Assembly (NCBI RefSeq): GCF_003308995.1
Contig: NZ_QFFJ01000001.1
Coordinates: 1,178,001-1,242,000 of the forward strand
Source: Chitinophaga flava
GTDB lineage: Bacteria > Bacteroidota > Bacteroidia > Chitinophagales > Chitinophagaceae
Direction of reading: 5' to 3'
DNA length: 64,000 bases
The notes under the pieces are model-generated. The model searched no databases, was not told where the DNA came from, and saw nothing but the letters and a program-made list of their open reading frames with translations. Within the stretch, counting starts at the first letter, position 1. Every line of letters starts with the position of its first letter. The position numbers and the translations under genes were made by a program. Shown here piece by piece: positions 35,527 to 42,240 of the stretch.

Positions 35527-35823
35527 TCACTGTTGCCAGGCGAGCATACCACCAACCAGGTTCTTTACATTGGTAAAGCCCATAGTTTCGAGCAGCATGC
35601 AAGCTTGTCCGCTACGGTTACCGCTGCGGCAGTATACAACGACTTCTTCGTCTTTCAGGTGTTCAATTTCGTCTATCTGCATAGTTTGCACGAGGCCCAG
35701 TGGAATATGGAAACCACCGATATTGAATTCGGCGCGTTCATGCGGTTCACGGACGTCCAGGATGTTCACGTGTTCACCGTTATCTATCCGCTGTTTCAGT
35801 TCTTCCTTTGTGATATTTTGCAT
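35527..35823 (-). CDS. Single-domain rhodanese-like protein
   Basis: A 98-residue cytoplasmic rhodanese domain (thiosulfate sulfurtransferase fold). ILDVREPHERAEFNIGG and the catalytic loop YCRSGNRSGQA with C65 as persulfide carrier are intact, and the helix ending GFTNVKNLVGGMLAWQ completes the fold. Length matches GlpE-type single-domain enzymes. It probably handles sulfane sulfur; partner unknown. Confidence 0.93.
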   Translation of the reverse strand: MQNITKEELKQRIDNGEHVNILDVREPHERAEFNIGGFHIPLGLVQTMQIDEIEHLKDEEVVVYCRSGNRSGQACMLLETMGFTNVKNLVGGMLAWQQ

Positions 35824-35857
35824 GATATAAAATTATGGTCGGTTAAAAGATATTATT

Positions 35858-36709
35858 CTACTGTTGGTCAGCGGGTTGTGGCTGGACGGAGTCCTTTGCG
35901 GGTTTGGTAGCAGACAGCCACAGGTCCACGCTTTCACCGGCCCTCACCATGTTGTAGTCACCTATTTCATTTTTGCGGGCAGGTACCTGCTTGATAATAT
36001 AGGCATTGGCTGTATCGGTTACGTTGGGATCGACGATGATAGTCCCGGTGCTCAGGTTGCTGGCGCTCAATGTTTCCTTTGCTTCTGCAAAGGTAAGCCC
36101 TACAAAGTTAGGCACGGGATTCTCGATGCTGCCGGTGCCACTGCTGATGATGAGTGTGATATTACTACCTTCGGCGATAGGTGTACCGGGTTTGATCCGT
36201 TTACCATTGAGCAGCTGCTGCAGCACAGTATTGGTGGCAAAGTCTGGCTTGTAGATAGTATCGCCTACGTTGAGACGCATGCTTTTAAGCATCATTTCCG
36301 CGCTGCGGAAAGTGAGGCCTTCCAGATCAGGCATTTTCACCATAGGAGCCACTACCTTGTTGACAGTCAGGTATATCGTTCTGCCTACTTTTACCTCGGC
36401 GCCCTTTTCAGGAGTCTGGACCCAAACAGACAGCGGAGGGATACTATCGATATAGATGGAATCTCTCACATCAGCCTCAAATCCGGCATTTTCCAGGATG
36501 GCCATTGCTTCTTTAACATTTTTCCCCCGCACGTCAGGTACAGTCAGATGTTTCCCATGTTTGGTAATGATGCCCAGCATAGAAAAAAACAACAGCGCCA
36601 GCACAAAAAAGAAGGCAATCACAATCAACAGGTTAAATGCAAAGGAGCGCTTGGTAATAAAGTCAAACACGATAATAAAATATTTAGTTAAAATTACTTT
36701 TTCATGCAT
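35858..36709 (-). CDS. Membrane-anchored PASTA-domain protein
   Basis: A 283-residue protein with a short cytoplasmic start, one transmembrane helix (about 23-46: AFNLLIVIAFFFVLALLFFS) and three extracytoplasmic PASTA repeats (about 55-115, 120-190, 195-260; for example VPDVRGKNVKEAMAILENAG). PASTA domains bind peptidoglycan stem peptides or lipid II in other proteins. There is no kinase or transpeptidase domain attached. The ATG overlaps the end of ddl by 16 bases, so the two are translationally coupled, tying it to cell-wall precursor synthesis. A Pro/Gln tail ends it. Confidence 0.9.
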   Translation of the reverse strand: MHEKVILTKYFIIVFDFITKRSFAFNLLIVIAFFFVLALLFFSMLGIITKHGKHLTVPDVRGKNVKEAMAILENAGFEADVRDSIYIDSIPPLSVWVQTPEKGAEVKVGRTIYLTVNKVVAPMVKMPDLEGLTFRSAEMMLKSMRLNVGDTIYKPDFATNTVLQQLLNGKRIKPGTPIAEGSNITLIISSGTGSIENPVPNFVGLTFAEAKETLSASNLSTGTIIVDPNVTDTANAYIIKQVPARKNEIGDYNMVRAGESVDLWLSATKPAKDSVQPQPADQQ

Positions 36710-37683
36710 TCTTCTAAGAGAGCGCCGTAAAACTCTTGTAAGGTTTTACCAGCGGCCCTTACCTGCTGCGGCACAAGGCTGTTTTCAGACTGGCCGGGCA
36801 TGGTATTGGCTTCCAGGAAATACAGTTTTCCGGTAGCCTCTTCATAGATAAAATCAATCCTGGTGATGCCTTTGCAGTTCAGCTTATCGTACAAGGAAGA
36901 CGCTGTTTGCTGCACCAGCAGGGTAATATCATCGGACACCGGAGCAGGTGTAATTTCGTTGGACACTCCCGGTGTATATTTCGCTTCGTAATCGAAGAAC
37001 TCCTTGCTGCTCACCACTTCTGTGATAGGCAGTACATTGAGGGTACCATTGGCGCGGTACAGACCTATGGTCAGTTCCCTTCCTTTAATAAATTCTTCGA
37101 TCAGTACCTGGTTATCTTCCTTAAAGGCCTTTTCTATGGCTGCCGGCAGCTCTTCCGCCGTTTTCACTTTAGACATACCGATGCTGCTGCCACCTTCTGC
37201 CGGTTTAACGAAAACGGGCAAACGCAGTTGCTGCAGGATGGCATTCACATCGTGAGGCTGATCGCGGAATACGTGTACGGATTTGGACACATTTACCACA
37301 TTCAGGGCTGCCACCACCTTATTGCAATAGCTTTTGTTGAAGGTCAGCGCCGAGGTCACCATGCCGCAGCTGGTGTAAGGGATATCCAGCATTTCGAAAT
37401 AACCCTGCAAACGGCCGTCTTCTCCGGGTGTACCGTGTATACCGATAAACACGGCATCAAATTTTATCTTGTTACCCCCGATATTCAGGGAGAAGTCATT
37501 TTTATCAATTTCATGGACCGAACCATCAGGGGCAGTATAGCTCCATCCCTGTTTGGTAACAATAATCTTATATACAGCATATTTGCTGCTGTCCAGGTTT
37601 TTTTCTATCGTTACAGCGCTCTGTACGGATATCACATATTCTCCGGAATATCCACCGGCAACCAAAGCTATGTTCTTCTTCAT
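36694..37683 (-). CDS. ddl: D-alanine--D-alanine ligase
   Basis: Cytoplasmic ATP-grasp enzyme making the D-Ala-D-Ala dipeptide for peptidoglycan. 329 residues from the ATG at 37683; an in-frame TTG at 37698 lies 15 bases upstream. Landmarks: AGGYSGEYVISVQSA at the start, FIGIHGTPGEDGRLQGYFEM, VKPAEGGSSIGMSKV and the metal-binding end FLEANTMPGQSENS. It precedes and overlaps the PASTA gene. Confidence 0.96.
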   Translation of the reverse strand: MKKNIALVAGGYSGEYVISVQSAVTIEKNLDSSKYAVYKIIVTKQGWSYTAPDGSVHEIDKNDFSLNIGGNKIKFDAVFIGIHGTPGEDGRLQGYFEMLDIPYTSCGMVTSALTFNKSYCNKVVAALNVVNVSKSVHVFRDQPHDVNAILQQLRLPVFVKPAEGGSSIGMSKVKTAEELPAAIEKAFKEDNQVLIEEFIKGRELTIGLYRANGTLNVLPITEVVSSKEFFDYEAKYTPGVSNEITPAPVSDDITLLVQQTASSLYDKLNCKGITRIDFIYEEATGKLYFLEANTMPGQSENSLVPQQVRAAGKTLQEFYGALLEECMKK

Positions 37684-37810
37684 AAGATATTTTAACAATA
37701 AGCGGGTAAAGTTAAATGTTATTTGTTAATTGTCAACAGCAGGTCAGTTGGCCTTTTCATTAATTTCCGGTGGTCGGCGGGGGATCTTTTATGGGAGGGG
37801 ACTCCGGTAC

Positions 37811-37844
37811 AAAAAAGCCGTCCGGAAGCTACCGAACGGCTTTT
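37811..37844 (-). terminator. Terminator after the ferredoxin gene
   Basis: Stem of AAAAGCCGTTCGGT against its partner with a G-U-tolerant mismatch and a short loop; on the minus strand it ends in a T-run. It separates the ferredoxin gene from ddl. Confidence 0.75.
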
Positions 37845-37864
37845 AATGATTTTCCAGGTATATA

Positions 37865-38212
37865 TTAGAGGTGCAGTTTCTCTTTTTTAGCCATCAGTTC
37901 ATCTACTGTTTCCTGGTACATTTCGTCCGGAACGCAGCAGTCAACCGGGCAAACAGCCGCACACTGTGGTTCTTCGTGGAAACCCTGGCATTCAGTACAT
38001 TTATTCGGTACTATATAGTATGTGTCCACGCTGATAGGGGCATTCCGCTGGTCAGCGTCCATCTGGCTTCCGTCCATCAGGGTATACGTACCTTTCACTG
38101 TGGTACCATCAGAAAGTGCCCATTCCACACCGCCTTCATAGATTGCATTATTGGGACATTCCGGTTCACAGGCGCCACAATTTATACATTCATCTGTTAT
38201 CTTAATTGCCAT
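37865..38212 (-). CDS. 4Fe-4S dicluster ferredoxin
   Basis: A 115-residue low-potential electron carrier. The first cluster motif is CINCGACEPEC (C9, C12, C15, C19 with the CP pair), and the second is KCTECQGFHEEPQCAAVCP. Between them is an insert of about 45 residues typical of the Alvin-type (Allochromatium) ferredoxins. It is divergent from the acyl-CoA reductase gene with 92 bases between; the pairing suggests that it may supply electrons to a reductase, although LuxC-type enzymes usually use NADPH. Confidence 0.93.
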   Translation of the reverse strand: MAIKITDECINCGACEPECPNNAIYEGGVEWALSDGTTVKGTYTLMDGSQMDADQRNAPISVDTYYIVPNKCTECQGFHEEPQCAAVCPVDCCVPDEMYQETVDELMAKKEKLHL

Positions 38213-38304
38213 AGAGTAAACTTTTTTAGAAGTAAGCCATTAATTTTGTGCAACAAAAATAAAATTTTCCCGGTTTAATTAAGTCAAATATTTATAAGAG
38301 TTTC

Positions 38305-39303
38305 ATGAATATAGCAGAAAAAGAAGCAGCGTTGGTACGCCTGGGCCAGTATCTGGCAGGCAACAGTCCGGAATTGGAAGCAGTAAAGGAGCGTGCTTAT
38401 CTCGCCAATGGCTGGTTTACACCTGCTTTTATTAATCAATCCATCCGGAATATCTGTCAATACTACCTTGATCCCGAAGCCCTTCAGCGCTGGCTCGGGC
38501 AATACCCTGCCGCCGCCCTGGAGAGGGAGCCTAAAAAAGTAGGCATCGTAGTGGCTGGCAATATTCCTCTGGTAGGCTTCCACGACTGGCTCTGCGGATT
38601 TATCAGCGGCCATCATGTAAAAATGAAATTATCTTCCAAAGATGAGGTGCTCATGCGCCATATCCTGGAAAAAATGGCAGAATGGTACCCCGAACAGGCC
38701 CAGCAGACCGAAATAATGGACATGCTGAAGAATTGTGACGCCTATATCGCCACCGGCAGCAACAATTCGGCCCGTTACTTTAACTATTACTTCTCCAAAT
38801 ACCCTCATATCATCCGGCATAACCGTACTTCCGCAGCTATTCTTACCGGCAGGGAAAATGCTGCCGAACTGGAAGCACTGGCAGACGATGTTATGCTGTA
38901 TTTTGGCCTGGGCTGCCGTAACGTAACCAAAATAATGGTACCCGAAGAGTATGATTTTGAGCCATTACTCAACGCCCTCCGTAAATACGATTACCTGGCT
39001 GATCACCACAAATACAAAAACAACTACGACTATAATCTGGCCCTGTTCCTGCTCAACAGCAGCCATTATCTGACCAACGGCAGCATACTGCTTCATGAGG
39101 CAGCCTCCCTGTTCTCTCCTCTCAGTGTGCTGCACTATGGATACTATAAAGATATACAGCAGCTGAAAGCCGACATGACCGCCGAACCGGATCTGCAATG
39201 CCTGGTAGGGCAACAGTTTACCCCCTTCGGGCAAGCCCAGCAACCTTCCCTGTCTGACTATGCAGACGGTGTGGATACGCTGGCTTTCCTCCTGGAACTG
39301 TAG
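38305..39303 (+). CDS. LuxC-like acyl-CoA reductase
   Basis: A 332-residue protein of the LuxC acyl-CoA reductase family, which reduces acyl-CoA to fatty aldehyde through an acyl-cysteine. Evidence: VGIVVAGNIPLVGFHDWLCG (about 78-97), KMKLSSKDEVLM, CDAYIATGSNNSARYF, and YFGLGCRNVTKIMVP with the probable catalytic cysteine. It is somewhat shorter than Vibrio LuxC (about 480) but of usual length for the Bacteroidota branch. No luciferase genes are present, so a role in lipid or wax metabolism is more likely. A terminator follows at 39319. Confidence 0.9.
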   Translation: MNIAEKEAALVRLGQYLAGNSPELEAVKERAYLANGWFTPAFINQSIRNICQYYLDPEALQRWLGQYPAAALEREPKKVGIVVAGNIPLVGFHDWLCGFISGHHVKMKLSSKDEVLMRHILEKMAEWYPEQAQQTEIMDMLKNCDAYIATGSNNSARYFNYYFSKYPHIIRHNRTSAAILTGRENAAELEALADDVMLYFGLGCRNVTKIMVPEEYDFEPLLNALRKYDYLADHHKYKNNYDYNLALFLLNSSHYLTNGSILLHEAASLFSPLSVLHYGYYKDIQQLKADMTAEPDLQCLVGQQFTPFGQAQQPSLSDYADGVDTLAFLLEL

Positions 39304-39318
39304 TCAGCAAAAAAACTC

Positions 39319-39357
39319 AAAGGGAGGCAACGTGATGAACTTTGCCTTCCTTTACCT
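39319..39357 (+). terminator. Terminator after acyl-CoA reductase gene
   Basis: AAAGGGAGGCAA at 39319-39330 pairs with TTGCCTTCCTTT at 39342-39353 with one mismatch and an 11-base loop. The tail is only moderately T-rich. Confidence 0.6.
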
Positions 39358-39610
39358 TTACCCTTTACCGTAGCCGCTTCCTAACTTTTTGTCTCTCTTT
39401 TTGTTATATTGTCACTGCCCCGGTGTTATCCTGTCAGCATACTTTTAATCGTATTTAACGAATGGTATAAAAATCTGTTAAAGTAAATGCCACCTATTGC
39501 GTTTCATTTGCGGCCGCGGCTAAATTTGTATCGAAGGCACATAAATTGATCTTAACTTTCTACGTTATATATAAACTTAAATAGTATCACAACGCTAAAC
39601 ACACTATAAT
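39358..39610. other. Intergenic region upstream of htrA
   Basis: Holds a GC-rich island (GCGGCCGCGG at about 39511-39520) in an otherwise AT-rich sequence, then a good -7 box (39521). Nothing else recognised. Confidence 0.4.
39521..39528 (+). promoter_or_regulatory. Putative -7 box for the HtrA protease gene
   Basis: TAAATTTG matches TAnnTTTG; the start site would give a leader of about 75 bases. The -33 position lacks a clear TTTG. Confidence 0.45.
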
Positions 39611-41185
39611 ATGAAATTCAAGCAAATTGTTACGACAGTGTTGATCAGTGCTGTAACTGCCGCTGCAGCCATATTTGTGTATGGCAAATACTTCGAAGGC
39701 AGGCAACCGGGCATTTTTCAGAACGGCTCCAATGACATCCCTGTAAATTACGCGAGGTACATGCCTGGCACAGAAACCAAAAGCAACGCTGCTCCCCCAT
39801 CCGACTTTGTTACTTCAGCCAGGGTTGCGGTTCCTGGCGTAGTTCATATCAAAACAAAGATAAATCCCCGTCAGGTTACAAATGGATTGCAGCGTCAGCG
39901 CAGTATCCTGCAGGACCTCTTCGGCGACGAATTCTTCGGCGACGAATTTAACGGAGGCGGAGGTGGCCGTCGTTATTACATTCCCGGCCAGATGGCTTCC
40001 GGTTCCGGTGTACTGATCTCTGATGATGGTTATATCGTTACCAACAACCACGTGATCGCCGATGCCGACGAGATCACCGTTTCCCTCAGCAATGAAAATA
40101 AAACCTTCAAAGCTAAACTGGTTGGTACAGACCCCAGCACAGACCTCGCCGTTATCAAAATCCCCGCCCGGAACATGCCCTATCTCCTGTATGGTAACTC
40201 CGACAATGTGGAAATCGGTCAATGGGTACTGGCTGTAGGATACCCGCTTAACCTCGATGCTACCGTTACTGCCGGTATCGTAAGTGCCAAGTCAAGGTCT
40301 ATCGGTATCAATAAAAGCGGTGGCAAAATCAATAATTCCATCGAATCTTTCATTCAAACCGATGCTGCCGTAAACCAGGGAAACAGTGGTGGCGCGTTGG
40401 TGAATACAGCCGGTGAACTGATCGGTATCAACTCCGCTATTGCCTCCCCTACCGGTTCCTACGCAGGTTATTCCTACGCTATACCGGTTAACCTGGTGAA
40501 AAAAGTGGTGAACGATCTTATGAAATATGGTAGTGTGCAAAGGGCTTACCTCGGCGTGAAATATGCCTCCCCTGCCGCCATCGCTTCTATGAGTGATGAC
40601 CAGCTGCGGGAAATCGGTGTAAGAAGAGATGTAAACGGCGTACAGATCACCGAAGTAATGGACAACAGCTCCGCAGCTTCAGCTGGCCTCCGTCAGGGCG
40701 ATGTGATCACTAAAATCAATGGCGTAGGCATCAACGGTTCTTCCCAAATGAGCGAACAGGTTGCCCGCTACAAACCAGGCGATAAAATCAGCCTCACCTA
40801 CCTGCGCGACGATAAGGAATTTACTGCCAACAACATCACGCTTAAAAACCTTCAGGGCACCACAGATGTGGTAAGAATTACCAATCTGGATAAGCTCGGC
40901 GCTGACCTGTCTGATCTTAGCAAAGATGAAGCAGCCAGCATTGGCGTAAAAGGCGGGATTAAAGTAAATGATATCAATACCGGTATCCTGAAAAAACAAA
41001 CCAGCATGGTACCCGGCTTTGTAATCCTTAAAGCCGGTAATACCCCGGTTACTTCCGTAAATGCGCTGAGTGCTGTTCTGGAAAAGGAAAAGAATGTACA
41101 ACTGGTTGGTTTCTATCCGCAAAGAGGTGGTAATATCTACTATTACAATATCAATACTGGCGGTAAAGGAGCCGAAGACCTCTAA
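39611..41185 (+). CDS. htrA: HtrA/Do family periplasmic serine protease
   Basis: A 524-residue protease-chaperone of the HtrA (DegP/DegQ) family that degrades or refolds damaged envelope proteins. N-terminal membrane anchor or signal (about 8-24). Catalytic triad: H147 in VTNNHVIAD, D178 in TDLAVIKI, S259 in NQGNSGGAL. A first PDZ domain spans about 305-400, and a second, shorter PDZ-like domain about 425-510. The LA loop holds a duplicated GDEF and a Gly run. A leader with a -7 box and a strong terminator at 41248 make this a single-gene unit. Confidence 0.95.
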   Translation: MKFKQIVTTVLISAVTAAAAIFVYGKYFEGRQPGIFQNGSNDIPVNYARYMPGTETKSNAAPPSDFVTSARVAVPGVVHIKTKINPRQVTNGLQRQRSILQDLFGDEFFGDEFNGGGGGRRYYIPGQMASGSGVLISDDGYIVTNNHVIADADEITVSLSNENKTFKAKLVGTDPSTDLAVIKIPARNMPYLLYGNSDNVEIGQWVLAVGYPLNLDATVTAGIVSAKSRSIGINKSGGKINNSIESFIQTDAAVNQGNSGGALVNTAGELIGINSAIASPTGSYAGYSYAIPVNLVKKVVNDLMKYGSVQRAYLGVKYASPAAIASMSDDQLREIGVRRDVNGVQITEVMDNSSAASAGLRQGDVITKINGVGINGSSQMSEQVARYKPGDKISLTYLRDDKEFTANNITLKNLQGTTDVVRITNLDKLGADLSDLSKDEAASIGVKGGIKVNDINTGILKKQTSMVPGFVILKAGNTPVTSVNALSAVLEKEKNVQLVGFYPQRGGNIYYYNINTGGKGAEDL

Positions 41186-41187
41186 GT

Positions 41188-41248
41188 CAGTTACGAATTA
41201 TCAATTACGAATTTTTCCCACGTAATTGGTAATTCGTATTTCGTAATA
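41188..41248. repeat. ATTACGAATT-type inverted repeat
   Basis: TTACGAATT and AATTACGAATT units at the left face GTAATTGG / GTAATTCGTATTTCGTAA at the right as inverted copies. It lies between the htrA stop and its terminator. Confidence 0.55.
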
Positions 41249-41286
41249 AAAAAAGCCCCGTTTCATAATACGAAGCGGGGCTTTTT
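41248..41286 (+). terminator. Terminator after htrA
   Basis: AAAAGCCCCG / CGGGGCTTTT with a 15-base inner loop that itself pairs partly; T-run follows. Confidence 0.85.
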
Positions 41287-41424
41287 CATTAATGTACAAG
41301 TAAAGTCTGGACAAACTAACAAGTAATAGCTAGATCTATGAAAACCCATAATGAAAATAAGATAAGTATATGACGTTCTTTTACACAACTTCGTGAACAT
41401 AGTAATCCAGACAGGGAACGCACA

Positions 41425-41460
41425 AAAAAGCCGGTTAAGCGCATGGCCACCGGCTTAAAA
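41425..41460 (-). terminator. Terminator after the LytTR regulator gene
   Basis: On the minus strand AAGCCGGT pairs with ACCGGCTT and is followed by a T-run. It lies just past the LytTR stop. Confidence 0.8.
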
Positions 41461-41478
41461 TATTTATAAAACGTAAAA

Positions 41479-42240
41479 TTACAGGTTGATCACCCCTTTC
41501 AGCTGGGTAAAGAACTCGTCTTTTTTACGGGAAGAGATCGGGATATTTTTCTGATCGCTCATCACCACGGCTGTTCCCAGTCCTTTGATAATCTTAACGA
41601 TATGGTGAATATTGATCAGAAATGACTTGTGTACGCGATAGAATCCCTTGTCGGACAACATTTCTTCATATTCCTTCAGTGATTTGGAAATCAGGTGGGA
41701 AACGTTGTTGATCAACTGGATTTTGGTATAACTGTCAAATGCTTCACAGTAGATAATATCTTTCAGATCGATCACATTATACCCGTCATTTACCGGGATA
41801 ACGATCTTGGAGAAGGCGTTATCGTTGTTTTTAACGTAATCTTTCAGAATAGAGGCCAGTTCGTTGAGACGGCCTTTTTTGCTTTTCTTTACCTTTTCCA
41901 GGGCATCTTCCACCTCACTCACCTTAATAGGTTTCAGCAGGTAGTCCAGTGCGGCAAATTTGATGGCCTGTAAAGCGTATTCCTGGAAAGCAGTGATAAA
42001 AATGACCTCAAAATTCAGTACAGGGAACATTTCCAATAACTGAAACCCATTGTGCGGAGGCATTTCAATATCCAGGAACAGCACATCAATGGGGTTATTT
42101 TTAATCATTTCTGCCGCCTCATTAATATTCTGCGCTTCTCCAACTACCGTAACATCTTTACAGTAGTTTTCCAAAATATTGCGCAAAATATGAATGTTGC
42201 GGACTTCATCGTCTACAATGGCAGCTTTTATATTACTCAT
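41479..42240 (-). CDS. LytTR-family response regulator
   Basis: A 253-residue two-component response regulator. The receiver domain (about 4-122) has the acidic pair DD at 10-11 and phospho-acceptor D57 in VLFLDIEMPP. The LytTR DNA-binding domain (about 150-250) contains FYRVHKSFLINIHHI and PISSRKKDEF. Its ATG overlaps the stop of the histidine kinase gene by 3 bases (ATGA), so the two are co-translated. Confidence 0.94.
   Translation of the reverse strand: MSNIKAAIVDDEVRNIHILRNILENYCKDVTVVGEAQNINEAAEMIKNNPIDVLFLDIEMPPHNGFQLLEMFPVLNFEVIFITAFQEYALQAIKFAALDYLLKPIKVSEVEDALEKVKKSKKGRLNELASILKDYVKNNDNAFSKIVIPVNDGYNVIDLKDIIYCEAFDSYTKIQLINNVSHLISKSLKEYEEMLSDKGFYRVHKSFLINIHHIVKIIKGLGTAVVMSDQKNIPISSRKKDEFFTQLKGVINL

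Noticed and set aside
38305..39303. Bioluminescence (lux) gene
   Set aside because: LuxC-like reductases occur widely without luciferase; no luxA, luxB or luxE genes are here.
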